Positions 1-16,500 of a stretch of DNA of 64,000 bases are shown piece after piece. Below the pieces are notes generated by a model that was not told the DNA's origin, made no database searches, and saw only the letters and a program-made list of their open reading frames with translations. The first letter of the stretch is position 1. Each line of letters starts with the position of its first letter. The translations under genes and the position numbers were made by a program. The DNA is from Spinacia oleracea (lineage: Eukaryota; Streptophyta; Magnoliopsida; Caryophyllales; Amaranthaceae). The DNA lies in the NCBI RefSeq assembly GCF_020520425.1, contig NC_079489.1, forward strand, positions 17,570,001 through 17,634,000. Reading direction: 5' to 3'.

Positions 1-1004
1 CAAAACGAATACCAACGGGATCATTCCCAACCCAAATTTTGGACTTCACTATTCATCTTCCCAGTTGAATTAGTCGGCCAACCTGTTATTGTCTTCATCT
101 GTTTTAATTGAGTTGAGTGAGTACTCTGAATTAGTCGGCCGCTCAAAACCTTGGTTTACCATCGACCCGAAATAGAAAAACTTCGACCTTTATGCCCTTC
201 TAATTACCGTCTCCGTTGTGGTTTTGGGTGAATTAGGTGCCAGGGTAGATGAATTTGATGGTGGTGGACTGGTGGTGGTTTTTTTTTGTTTTTTTCGGGG
301 CTTAGAGGGGGTAGGAGGACAGATCAGAGAAGGCTGGGAGGGAGGAGAGAAAAGGAGGAGGAAAATAATTTATTTTATTTTTTTTAAAAAAAAGTTGACC
401 TTTTTGTCAGGTTTCCGGTCATTCGGGTTCATTGAAAGTTAATGGGGTGCAAAGTTTGGATTATTAAATAATAATCTAAAAGTTGGATTATTAACGGAAA
501 ATCGTCGAAAGGTTGGATTATTTAAAGTAATTTTTCCTTTTTTTTATAGTTTTTACTAATATATAAGTTGTTGCATACATTTACAGTCAAACAGTTGCAA
601 TTATTTTGAAACAGATGAAAGGGGCGTTTGGTTGGGGGTCTTCAGGAAAGGGAAAGGTAATCAACTACCTTCATTCCCTTTCTTGTTGTTTGTTAGACCA
701 ATTTAATCATTCCCTTTACCCACTTGATTCCCCAACATCCCTCTAACATGATTCCCCACCACCCCCTCCCCAAGGAATCACCCTAACCCCAAACTCCTCT
801 TCACCCAACCATTGTTAAGAAAAACGCAAGCAAATCAGTAAATACACTATTGTTAAGAGAAATTTGGGTTTTTCAATGACGGGTCGTTTGTTTAGAAGGA
901 TAAAGGGTGGGGATAAAGATTTCTGATATCTTCTCACTCTTATCCCATGTTTGTTTACAAGGAAACCATGATTAATGAGGGATAAAGATAGGGATATATA
1001 AAAT
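1..1004. other. Intergenic spacer, no gene seen
   Basis: No coding region is supported here. The only long frame (218-442) is a low-complexity Gly/Lys/Phe stretch made by G-rich and T-rich runs. Around 615-840 there is sequence in the style of a plant MITE end (GGGGCGTTTGGTT), but no matching opposite end was found. From about 886 a second such end (GGGTCGTTTGTTT) begins; weakly similar inverted sequence lies at about 2400-2435, so the hAT element at 1005 may sit inside an older MITE-like repeat. Confidence 0.5.
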
Positions 1005-2121
1005 CAGTGGCGGTGCTAGTAAGGGTTGGGTTCAACTAAACCCTTACTAGCTAGCTAAAATAAAAAACTGGCAGGTTTAAAAAACAAGGAAGAAGGGGTC
1101 ATGTAGTTGTGAACGCAGTAGGTGACACAAAGGAAAGTGGTGCTGCACTGGTTTTAGCTTTACCAAACAAACCAAAGGTCAGGGGGTCGATCCTTGCTTG
1201 CGTTTTATTTTCCTCCCTTGTTTTTTGGTTCTCTAAAACAGTAAACACAAGAATCTAAAACCTAAAACCCTCCTCTCCTCTCCTCTCCTCTTCTATAGTC
1301 CTATTCTCATCTCCCTCCCACAAAGGTATAAACTTTACCCATTAATTTCCTTGCTTTATAATCACTTTTTGCAAATTTATTGTACTGGAAATTTGAAATA
1401 TTGAATCAAAAATCTTTGAACAATAGATGAATTCGTGAATAGAATATTTAATGTTACTATCTCAGATAACTTAGATTTAGTTTAGAGTATAATTTAGGAA
1501 GTTGGGTTTGAACTTTAAATATTTTATTGTAATTGCTAGATTGAAATCTATGATTTTGAATAGATTGATTTTGTTGATATGAAATGAAAGGTATAGAACA
1601 TTTTTGGAAAAACCATATTTTAAAGTCACAAAAATCATCCACTTGTTCATCCCCAACCCAAATTCAAGGTTGCTTGAACCACCCAAAAATGAACTCGCGA
1701 CACTTCAAAGTGAACTTCTAATAAAATTGCTCCGTATACAAGAAAATGAACCTCCAACACCTCAAAGTGAACCTCCAATTCAAAATCATCCAATTTTTAG
1801 TGCGGAGAAGCGCACTTATGATGTTAATCTTTTTCAACATGACCCCGTGGCTAAGAATCTCAATCTTAAATTATAATCCGGATGATGAGGATGCCGTAAA
1901 TAGAGGGTATTTAGCAAAAAAGAGTTGTGATCCACGCACTCATAATTTTCAACAAAGGGATATTGGAGGTATGCGTCGCTTTAATGTTGCTTGGTATAAC
2001 ATGCATGTTTGGCTTGAATATAGCATTCAAAACGAAGCAGCATTTTGTTTTGGATTATGATTTTATTATATGCGTCTGAGGATTCCAAACCCTTAAGGAG
2101 AAAATCCTGGCACCACCACTG
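1005..2121 (+). mobile_element. hAT-type DNA transposon remnant with perfect 8-bp target duplication
   Basis: The element starts CAGTGGCGGTGC and its other end, read on the minus strand, starts CAGTGGTGGTGC, so it has short terminal inverted repeats of hAT style. It is flanked on both sides by the same 8 bp, TATAAAAT (997-1004 and 2122-2129), the target-duplication length of hAT elements. At 1117 bp it is far too short for an autonomous copy. It keeps only an N-terminal piece of a zinc-finger hAT protein and therefore looks like an internal-deletion derivative. Orientation is taken from that coding piece. Confidence 0.85.
1604..2057 (+). pseudogene. Fragment of TTF-type zinc-finger (ZMYM1-like) hAT protein, frameshifted
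   Basis: Two overlapping plus-strand frames together resemble the N-terminal region of plant TTF-type zinc-finger hAT proteins. The first frame (1604-1876) has a Pro/Gln/Glu-rich leader ending in a D-x-N-x-x-x-HDP segment. The second (used from about 1860) carries NYNPDDEDAVNRGYL, CDPRTHNF, then RRFNVAWY and WLEYSIQNEAAFCF, in family order. The switch needs a frameshift near 1845-1860. The frame stops at 2058-2060, just after the finger, so the dimerisation and DDE-like catalytic regions are gone. In this family the finger region is thought to bind DNA. This copy cannot make a working transposase. The family assignment comes from motif recall. Confidence 0.7.
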
Positions 2122-2945
2122 TATAAAATGATCCTTATCCCTCATATTCCGTATCTAGGGGAGGTAGGTATAGGAATGAGGATTTCTCATTAAAGTGAGA
2201 AAAGACAACTTTACCCTTATACCTCTTATCCCGTTAGTATAAGTATTGTTTAAATTTACTATTTTAAAGGGACAATATAGTAAATTTATTATGTTATCCT
2301 GAATATATATCCAATACTATATCAAATAAGGGATAGGGATAAATGTATTGAATTTTTCATGTTCAATTCAATCATTGTCCCAATTTTTGTCCCTATGTGG
2401 CTATCCCTATCCCCATTACATACCAAATAAGCCGTGAAGGATTTTAGGGGCAAGGAAATAATTTTACTGTTCCAAATAAGAACTTTTTTTAGAAATTTTT
2501 ATGATTAATGTTTTATGGAGCCACATCTTTTTCTTAAATAATTTCGTTAAAGATCGAAAAGGAAAACAATGGCAATTAAGTAATTGTTCAATTCTCACTA
2601 TTTTATGTTGCCAAGCAAGCGTGTTGTACATATTATCGTGGAAATTAAAAGCCAAGTAAACAAATAGTCCAGAAATTACATTTGAAAAAAAAGCTTAAAA
2701 AAAAAATCATGTGAATTTTCCTTGCGATGTACGTTTGCAGAACATGCATTGCGCTTCAGGAGAGTGTATAAACACAGTGGCCAATGTGAATACCCTTTTT
2801 TTATTAATTCTCCCAAGTCCCAATACTACCGCCCTAATTAAGGACCAATACCTCTAATAATCATACATTATGGCGTATAAGTTATAAGAGACAATAACCT
2901 AATTAAGTTGAATCCTTAAAACAACATTCTACAAAACTTTTCATA

Positions 2946-3110
2946 GTAGATGTCAGCTAGTTTAGTTGGTTAAATTTTTGGTGATACTAATTCTTGACTC
3001 GAATTCCCAAAGTCACTTGTGGCTCTTTCTACACCATAAAAATCAGGTTAGAAGAAATTCTTGATGAAATCTAGTCTTTTTTTCATTTTAAAATATAATT
3101 TTTTGGGTCC
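2946..3110 (+). repeat. Possible tRNA-derived SINE-like sequence
   Basis: The stretch contains TAGTTTAGTTGG followed about 30 bp later by GACTCGAATTCC, which resemble the A and B boxes of an internal RNA polymerase III promoter in the right order and at about the right spacing. A T-rich end follows. No flanking target duplication was found, so this is tentative. Confidence 0.3.
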
Positions 3111-3587
3111 AATGAATTTGTGTAAAGGTACATTATATTATTAGGGTGCAATAATGTGAAACAAATTAAATGTGACGCAACAACCTTAACCATTTTTATG
3201 TCGTTATACAGAGTCCCTTACGACCTTACTCTATGTACTTTGTACGTGATGCTAATCGAGTTAAGGAAACTAGTCAAAAAAATATGTTGTTCTCTACACC
3301 CAACTTATATAGTTAGTGACTTATTAGTGTGATTGAAACCCATTTTGCCAAAAAAATGTCACGTTTTCTTCGCCATCTCCTTCTCCCTCCCTTCTTATTT
3401 CCTCTCTAATTTCTAACAAAGAATCAAATAGAAATCAAGAAAATGAAGTTTTAACCCTAATTTCAATTAAACTAGACTACAAAGTAAAAATTATATTTTA
3501 ATTTATGATTGCATGAAATTACGTGAAAGATTTATAGGAAAGTTCTAGGAGTAACCTTTTACATTATTCAAATGGATAGAATAAATA

Positions 3588-3963
3588 CTCCCTCCATTCC
3601 AAAATGTTTGTTACGTATTCCTTTTAAGTTGTTTCAAAATGTTTGTTACATGGGGGAATCTTTCCTTTTATAAACTTATTATAATATTATTTTTTGTGCT
3701 AACTTTTAATTTTAATTGGTCCAATTTTTTCAACTCATTAAATTTCTTTACAATTTCCCAAGTATGTTAAGTTAGCAATCTTTGTGCTTTTCCATTATTG
3801 GTTCATTTTGATAAATAAAACAATCTTATTGGTTGTTGTAATTATTAGTGGATTGGGGTTTTACTTGATTTATTTTTTTTAATAAAAAACCAAAAGAATC
3901 TTTATTATACGTTAATAAACGTGCAAAAGTCCAAACGTAACAAACATTTTGGAACGGAGGGAG
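3588..3963. mobile_element. Stowaway-like MITE (376 bp)
   Basis: Both ends begin CTCCCTCC followed by (A/G)TTCCAAAATGTT when read inward. The inverted repeats are nearly perfect for about 29 bp and are flanked by TA dinucleotides at 3586-3587 and 3964-3965. TA duplication and this end sequence are typical of plant Tc1/mariner-type MITEs. There is no coding capacity inside. The element lies about 430 bp upstream of the peroxidase start codon. Confidence 0.88.
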
Positions 3964-4393
3964 TACGTAATACTTCCACCCAAAAATAAACAAATAGAAT
4001 TTTATTGTTATAAAAAAAATGGAGAGAGCATATCATAAAGAAGCTAGTCAGAGTTAAAAATTCCTTGAAAGCCGACTTTGGCAATACAAGGAAAATTGTG
4101 TCACAAACAAATTAAATTAACAACTAATGAATGAATGAATGAATTAATAATAATGCATGAAAATTGAAGCAAAATACTTACGTACAAGAGTATAATATAG
4201 TAAAGTTATAAAATAGTTACGTACACTAGGATGAGTAAAATTTACTCAATTAAGCTGTCATTCTAGTCTATAAAGATCATCTACCAATAACGGTAAGTTG
4301 AATAGCAAAGATAGCTAAATTTTAAGAGCTAGATCACCGAATAAAGAGCGATAAAAAAAAATAAGTAGAAGTTTTTTCGGGTAAGAGAGTAAA

Positions 4394-7642
<3,249 letters not shown>

Positions 7643-10086
7643 TATTATTAATTAATTTATCCCTATTCTTAATTAACCATTAAGCATTAGTTAGGGATCG
7701 ATTATCTTCATTCAACTTTTTTTGAGTTTTTTCTTTTCTTTTGTTAATTATTATTATTACAATATTGTAACTTAATTTGTTTGAGTTTGTGCTTTTGAAG
7801 CTAGCTAATGAATAAATCAGGACAACACTGTACAATTTTAAAATAAAGTTCCATCATTTTTCTTTTGTCAAATCTAACAATCAACATTGAATTGACCTCT
7901 ATAAATTATTTATAAATTTATTACGGAGTATTTTTTTAATATTTAGATATTTTTTCTTAAAATAAAATATTTGTATAATGTCAAGTTGCAATGCAATCGA
8001 CTATATATGCAATTTTATGTAACAACCATCTTGGCCCGAATGGCCATGTGACAGAATAAGGTATATATCCAATAGGGTGCATTTACACTTTTCATGCATT
8101 CATAATACCCCGTTTTTCGTAGCATGTTTCTCGAGTTACTTTCACTGACTCTTGCCGTTTGTGAGCAAATTGATCACAAGGTATTTGCAATTGTCTTGTG
8201 CCGTTACTATTCTTCTGCTTCTTTTCTTGGTTTTTAACGGTTTAAGGTTTTAAAAGGAGCCTCCAATTTATCTTCCTAATAACTTAGTCTTTTCTAAGGA
8301 AACCAACAAAAATGGCTTTGTTACGCTAGTTTTATGTAGTTTCTTCGTAGTTATATAAACAAAGATTAGCCAAACAAATTAAAATTTATAGATTTTCACA
8401 TATGTCTTCAGATTTATTTTTTAATAAATTTCTATAATTTTACTTTTGCTCACATTTTCACATTAATTAACTAGGTTTTCAAACACAATGTTAGTATTTT
8501 GATATTTACCTATTTGAGAAACCAAAACTTTGGTTAGTAATTTTTTTTTTTTAATGTAAATCCCTTAGTTGTAGTTTGTAATATTTCTTTATTAAGCAAA
8601 ATTAAGCCTATGTCAAAAAAAAAAAAAAAAAACTCCGTTTATAAGCATTTTCAAAAGTTTATACGTACTTCAATTCTATGACGGTCGATCTTAGGTACGA
8701 AGTATAAAACTGCTTGGCAAATGGTATTTGTATTTTCTGATAAAATAGGTATACATTGTAATCACATAATTATATAAATTAATAAGTATACTCTACAACC
8801 AAATAGTTATAATTTTTAATCGAATAGTTCTATATTTTTTTAATGATTAAATCAACAGTCTTATGCGTATGACAACCGACTCATAGAAGATCTTTGTACC
8901 AATGTGGTCTTGATCTAATAGTTAAAATTAAAAGTATGTTTACAATAGGATCATAGGTTAGTATTTCAATTTCTCTTCCTCATTTGTAATTTGTATTACT
9001 CTTATGACTCATTTGCATCCAACAAAAATAAAATAACAAATAAACGTTGTTCTTCGACAATAGAAAAACTTGATTAAGGGAAAATTATTCCTCGACAACT
9101 AAGAAAACTTGATTAAGAGAATAATTATCTCCAAACATTGACTTCATAATTGGAATATGAGGTGCAACAATAGACTTTTTATATACAATCACAATTCCTC
9201 CGTCCTTAAATAATACTCCGTATTTAACTGAAATTCGTTCTTAAGAAAATAGTTTGAAATCATAATAACTAGATTTAAAATCTGTGTGATGTAGGGGTTA
9301 AATTCAAATTCTGTGTTTGTGAGATTTTTTTTTTTCCAACTTTAAGTGATAATTAGAACAATGATTGTTTTTATAATCGATAATAATGAGTATGACAGTG
9401 TGGGTCTACAATGACTACCGTTCATTCTCTAAGCCAAAAGGCTGTAAAAAAAATTCAAAGATTATACATATATATATTAAAGATTTGATGTTTTGAGTTC
9501 TAACCCAAGGAGACAACATGTTTTCATATACGAAGTACAGGTTACGAGCAACACAATTATGGAAGAAATTAGCCACTAAAAATCCCCAAAAAAAAAAAAA
9601 AAAAGTTACAACTTACCTACCGACCTACGTGAATAATCTTGAAGAAACTAAAGAGAGGGGTAGGGGGAAAAAACAAAAAATGTGAGAACAGTTTTAACAA
9701 GAAGAAGATATGCAAACGACATTGATTTGTGCAAATGGGTTGATTATGCCCAGATGAATTTATATAAGAATCAAATACGTATAGTCTTTTAATCACAATA
9801 TATAACTTATCATATGATTGATTTGATAACATTTGTAATTCTATTTTATTTTTTTAATGCAGGATAAGTATCTTTTTATCTTATTATATTTTACTGAGTT
9901 TTTTTTTTTTTTTTACTTCCTAGCAAAATTTATCTCTTATTATATTTTATCGGATATTTATTTATCTTTATTTATGTTTTATTAAATCTGAAATACTCCT
10001 ATATTAGTATTTGATGACACGGAAATCGACGTGACATGACATGACGCTCCAATATTCTCCAAAAATCTGCCCTTTATCACTTTATG

Positions 10087-10090
<4 letters not shown>
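7643..10090. other. AT-rich intergenic spacer
   Basis: After the peroxidase stop there is no frame with recognisable protein similarity. The stretch contains poly-A runs (about 8615-8632 and 9587-9604), AT-rich direct repeats and some CGGAGTA-type scraps common in this genome. The first few hundred bases probably hold the peroxidase 3' untranslated region, but no clear polyadenylation motif stands out. Confidence 0.5.
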
Positions 10091-10128
<38 letters not shown>

Positions 10129-10129
10129 T
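10091..10129. repeat. (TAA)n microsatellite
   Basis: About 13 uninterrupted TAA units. On the minus strand it makes a false poly-Tyr frame. Confidence 0.95.
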
Positions 10130-10537
10130 ATTAGATTCATCTTACTTTTATGCAACTTTTTACTTACATAACTCATAAGGTTATCTTTAAGGCCGCCTCA
10201 ATGTGAGCTTTCTGAACTAAATTTAGAAAGTGGATCATGATTTTGAACCAACCCAAAATAGGAATATGACCCGTCCAAAACAAAAAATCAAGTATTTTTC
10301 TTTTTACATCAAGATTGATCGAGCTAATTACAGCTTAAGAAAGAAAGTTCATTGACCAAAAAATTCTACAACTCAAAAGTCATTTGCTACTTTGCAATAC
10401 TTTGTGCTGAAGAAATCATTTAAGAAGTCATAGTTGGTGCAGTGGGCGAGCTATTCACAAGGAACGAGAACAAACAAAATTGACGGGCTAGCAGTATGTA
10501 CTTATGCAGAAAGCCTGGTGATATAACTTTGGCGTCG

Positions 10538-13500
10538 TCACACCAATGTGTAATCTGCACAAAGCATTGCTCTCTGAACAAATTTGGGCGTAGAACCTCC
10601 TTTTAGTGGCATGATATTAACAACCTGTGAGACATTATCAACAAAGAGTACATTGAATTAAAATTATCTGAAACAAGCAACTTATGCAGGGACTTTGACT
10701 CTCTAGGAACCACACTTGTACTCAGCATTGTGAAATTATCAGTCTTTCTTGCCATTCCATTCAACAATTCTCCATTTTTCTTAGCCATTTGTGCAACCTA
10801 ACCTATTCGTGTTAAACCGTTGTACACTTCCTCTAAATTAAACCATCATTTACTTCTTTTAACATGTTCAAACATATAATTACGAATGACCTCTAGAAAT
10901 CAGCAATACGATCAGGCTGTTTTGCATAAATCATACATTCATACATATACACCACTCTATTCCATAATCCTGTGAAAGGCAAAGGGGGCATTGATAAGGT
11001 TTTCTATAGGTTTAGAATTAACAATTTATCAGAAAATGCGCTAACATAAACATACCTTTAATCCGCTGAATGTATTCGTAGTCGTGAACTGCACAGAGAT
11101 GGGGAAAAAGGTTGATGGATCTGCCGCAGGGACAGAGAACTCCACTGATCCACTGTCAGAAGGTGATCAGAGCATATTGTCAGATCAAAGATTAGACCGA
11201 CAAAAATAGGTAGAGTGAGTGAGATATTCTGATTAAGATACTCACACACGATTGGAGTTATCAATTAATAATATGGACCATTCAAATACTGAAGTCTTCA
11301 AATCATACCTGTCAATGAACAAGAAATTGTTAAATCCGAATCTGCTCAAGAAGTGGGAGGCTAGGAGCTTTCTCAAGGCCGATAAACGTATAGAGCAACA
11401 CAAAAGAAAAGATACAAACAAATACAGACATAAAGAATTTCTTCAAAAAATCCACTTCCTCAATTACAATTTACACAATAAGCCGAAGGTTCATCTATAC
11501 ACATTTGTTCCTTGTGGTGGAGCATTTTAGTAGAGGATATAAAAAATTTAGTGACTTGGGGGAGAACAAAAAACCCCCCCCCCCACTATTACGGTAAAAG
11601 GAAAAGATCGAAAAGGATAGAGCATCGAAATGACATTTGATAAAAGACCGAACAAGAAAAAAGCTCAGCAAAGTCAAACAAATCCTAGAATAGAGAAATA
11701 TAACTCACCTCCATTCACCATCAATATGCCTCACATTTGGAGCCTTTCTGATTGATGGAAGAGGCACTGATATAATAACATTTTGAAGATCAAACTTAGG
11801 TGAAGCTTCATACTCAATGCTAACATCAGTTACATTCCCAGAGACACTAGGCCAGCAGCTTACTACAAATGATGAGTATAAGAATTAAGAATTATAAGTA
11901 TACTGATCGTCATTCACCAGTGATATATAATGCAACAGCAAACTAACTTGTGAAAGGGAGGGCGGACTCATCCAAACTCTGCATCCTCCACCTCAAAAGG
12001 CTAACACCATCACTGGATTGGCAAGTAGGAAGGGGCCTATTAGGATCTTTGAGCCCTAAAGTGTTCTCACTGGAAAACAATTCTTTGTTGATACTTGGAT
12101 GTGTTTTGAACACTATGCTTGGATTCTTTGCAGACTCAACCTACACGAGATGACAGGTAAACAATAAGGTCAAGAATAAATACACGGGGAACAAAACTAA
12201 TAAACACGTTGCGAAATTTCTTTAGGGAAGAAAAAGTGGAGCTTCAAGGAAATAATCATCTAGAAACATTACAGCCGCAACACTGTAAAACCAGCAACTC
12301 TTTCCTTTCCTGCTCCCAGCCAGCCTCCTTTCCGAGAAAGGGAAAGAAAGGAAAACTGCATAAGCTCTACCATCGACCAATTCCAATTACTTTTGACCAC
12401 TATTTCCTTTGTTTAAGATTGCTTCACAAGATATAATGGATATAAAGCGCTACATCCAGTATACATACATATAAAACAGATCCCCACCACATTGGCATCC
12501 CAACAAAATTCACTTCCTCTCTCTAACAGTCCAACTATAAAGCAATCTGTTTCTCCATCCAACATTAACAATATGCAGTAACATGTGGTTTGTGTAGCAT
12601 TTCAAGTACCTTTTTAGTGTTTCAATCAACATTTGTCTAACAACACTAGTAAAATGACGTTAAGCTGTCTTGACTCATGAGTATACCACTTTAGATAATT
12701 GACACTTTTCTGTTAGTGACTACTTTTAGAATATAAACTTGAAAGGTAGAGATGTATTAGTTAGAAACCAAGGGGCCTTGCCATCAATGTCAACACACAT
12801 ATAGTCCAATCTTAACCAGTCAAGTAGCACCGCAGCTGTATCTGATAGCCCAGTATAGCAGGTTGCCTTTATCCAATAGAAGAAGATGTGGCACATTTCT
12901 TATATTTATGGTCACTTACAACCTGTCAAATATTCTCCTTTTCAAAGATTGCTTTTGTAGGTTGGACATGAGCTGATGATCGAGCATGTACAACTGCGAC
13001 CATTTTCCAACCTCAGAGTAGACTTGAATCCCTATGCATTAGATCCATCCAACATCTACCAAAACCCTCCAAAGAGAAATAGAATGATTAACATGTTTTT
13101 TCATAGTCAGGCCAAATTATGCATTGTTGGTTGTGTGCTATGAATGATGAAGAAACCCGGTCATATTTTCTATCTTAGGTTTAAGCCTAAACAATCTGTC
13201 TCAGAAACTCTGTTTATTCCTTTACCAAACATAAAAGAATCTACATTATTCACAATTATGGATCCAGACAAGTTCAAGTCATGAATATGCACAGTACATC
13301 CTCCACTCCATCATTTAAAAGATGACCTACCTTGTACATGCGGATCACTCTCCCCCCTCCCAATGGAAAACCATGAACTGTCTAAATGCAAATACTGCTT
13401 AAGTGGTCGCACCTGAACATGTAGATAAGCATCTTTCTCATCGAGGATTTGAAGTGACAAGAACCCTTGAACATCAAAATTAGCAAGCCCTCCATCACTT

Positions 13501-16500
13501 TTAAGTGTCACGCAAAGCTTCTCGTCAACAATTAGTGAAACTGGATTAGAGGGTGGTGGAGCAGTGGCCCTCGATTTAATTAAACTTGGCTGTACGTCCT
13601 CAGTAATTTCTTCACCTTCAGCTTTCAAGGATTGCAAGAACTGATTAATCCTTTGATTCTTCACAAGCTGCATCCCTTGACCCTTAGATGGAGCAGTAGC
13701 AGCTGCATTCCAAGGCATATATTGTTATCAGCTAATTAACTATTGAAACAAAAAGCTTGTTCCAGGACAAACACAATTCCAGTGATCTTGTGCAGATTTC
13801 TACAGTCAACATAACAACCATGGACAGGGTAAGAACATTAAGTAGCATGCAGGAGGATATTGAGACAGATAAACAATGCTACAGAATGGTAGTTGAATGC
13901 AAATATCTTTTTCCTTTTTTGTGCTGTTCTGATTGGGGTGGCGGTGGGGATCATTGATGATTGGATACTCAAAGTCACAACCTCTTACCCCAATTTTTCC
14001 CACTGAACATTCATCAAGCAAGCCCAGAGATTTAGCAGTATGCTTCAATGTCCAGAAACACATGCATACTCAAGACAGCAAAAGTAGAGGTTGACAGTTT
14101 TCCATCAACCCATGTTTCAATCTTCGTAGCACCAAGGAAGCAATCCTCGTCGGAAAAGGTTATTTGAGTAGGCATAACAGAATAAGTAGCCTATTGTACA
14201 CATGTATAGAACACCTCTTTAGAGACAGAAAAGTATCCCTAAAATGAAGAGGATTTATATCTTAGACTTGTTGCCTTGCCCTTGTACCCTTATCCTGTTT
14301 CTCAACCTTAGTCCTCATTTGAAATGACGATACTTCACTAGATGACAGGCAATGAAAACGATGTGCACTTACTTTTTCAGGTTTGTATTTCTCTAAGTCC
14401 ATTAATAGTAATAGTTATTTTCCCCAAACAACAAAACCAAAAACAAGATAACAAAAAGTGAGGGAAAGTAATAAACAAGAATTAGCTAAGAGTGACAAAT
14501 GTAGCATCAGACATCAGAATAGATCTAATGTCTTAAGAGATCATGACAATTGAATTCAGAAGATATACTATTGTTCGGGTAACAAAAAAGACATTACGCT
14601 GTATCTCCTGCAATTGATGTAGCATTATAAGATATAGACATATACTATTGTCAGGGTAACAAAGCAAATTATGCCTACAATGTGCATCATTTTGGTATGT
14701 GGAATTCAGGAATAGGATGTCTGATTCGCACAGAATGTGCAAGCAGTGGAACACTAAGTCTAATAATCAATTATTATGATATTATCTATTACTGAATTTT
14801 AAAGAAAGTCAAAATTGTACGGTAAATTGGTTTATTCGTAAATTATGGTGAAACTATTGGCTCAATATAGCTTTTTTTCCATTGTGAAACAAAAAAAATG
14901 GTTCATAAGGTATTAAATTAATGAAGCTATTCTCGTCTTCTCAATCCTAATACAAGTATACAACACAACGGTGATCCACAATTAGGATGATAGATTCCGA
15001 TAATCATAATTTCGTAGATGACACAATACAAACCTTTGGAGTTGCTAAAGTATGAGTCCAGATACGTGCTCGAATTAAACGCTGAAGGCCCAGAAGCAAT
15101 GCTAAATCCATCGTTGCTACTTGATATGCTAGGATCGCTCAAGATATGTTCAATTTCTCCAGGTCCCATTGATTGTAGAGACATAGAACTTCCTCTTCCA
15201 CCTCTATTCCTATCAGCCTGCAGAACATCCTATAAGAGTTACTTGGACAAAAAGACCCCTATGGGAAATTGAGGCATGAAGAAAGCATTTACAAAACACA
15301 AGCACATTTCAACACAAAACTAGGAACAAGTAACAGAAAAAAGCAGGTGGAGCTTCTCTCCCAGTCGGTATACCTTGCTCTTATCGATCTTACTAGCTTT
15401 GAGCTTCATGATGTTATATGTTTCTTTTATTTTGATCTGCAACATAATTTTGTGAAACATCTCTTCCTCACTTACCATCTCACAAAACTGTCTAACCTGT
15501 GCCACCGTTACATTTTCTCTGAGCCCCATTGAGATGACCTCGTCAATTACAAATATTAGCTCAAAAGCCCTCTCACAAATCTCTTCCTCGTCTATAAAAG
15601 GTACATATTCAGGTACCTAGATATGGCATAAGGAATTAGTTCCAAGCATCCATTAGCAGTAATTTGAAAGTAAAAGTAATTCTAAACTTAACCCCCAAAA
15701 GAAAGTGCAGCCAAAATAAGCTTCTTAGCAGTTCTAATAAACTAATATCTTACCAAAGTGAACACTAAGGATGTAACCTTTGAAAGCATCCTCAGAGTCT
15801 CCAAATCTTCCACAATGTTACTCTGCTTACTTGTAATGAGAATCAAATAAAAGGTTCCTATCGGTTGATAGACATAGCGAACATCCTCAGTCTCAACATA
15901 GGTGTGCTGCTTTCCTGTTCCAATCAGTTTCGGAAAAGCTGCAAAGAACCCCTCAAGTCTTATCTGGGATATATTTACAAACTGTCTCGAGACAAGTGCT
16001 GAGGAAAATCAACAATAAAGGTTATAATCAGTGACAACTCGAGATATTTGAAAAGAAGTCTTAAAGGGGAAAAACAATGTACAATAACAATACTCAACGC
16101 TTCTTATGGAGCTCCCTCATTAAAAATTTAAAATGGGGTAAGGGAGGTCAGGTTCGATGTACACGGTTTAATCCTTACCCCGCTATAACAGGAGGCTAAT
16201 CATTTTTCTTAGTTCATTTTTTTATACTTCCTAAGAATAACAATGTACCTTTTCCAAATTTATTTGTGAAGGCAACTGCAAGGACAACCTGCACCAGGAA
16301 GGCAGAGTTCAGAGCAGAAAAAGGTTTTCAAATTTCACAGCAAGAAAGATGTATGAAATAGCATTTTTAGGCAACTTTGATTTCTAGCAGCAAGACAGAT
16401 GACTAAAGGATGAAAAACTATATATATGCCTAACACCTAACACGCCTTCGATCTTAACAAAAAGGCCGTCACTTATAGTTGTACAAGTGACAGAAAAAAC

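Noticed and set aside
218..442. 74-codon frame near the left end
   Set aside because: Low-complexity Gly/Phe/Lys translation without similarity or gene context.
886..2435. Larger MITE thought to enclose the hAT remnant
   Set aside because: The proposed ends (GGGTCGTTTGTTT and ACGGCTTATTTGG read inward) match poorly and no target duplication was found.
9982..10176. Minus-strand frame with a poly-Tyr tract
   Set aside because: It is the (TAA)n microsatellite read in another frame.
15319..15373. Continuation of the delta-COP frame past KIDKSK ([11 protein letters not shown])
   Set aside because: A consensus donor follows KSK, and the next exon ([18 protein letters not shown]) restores the family sequence in phase.
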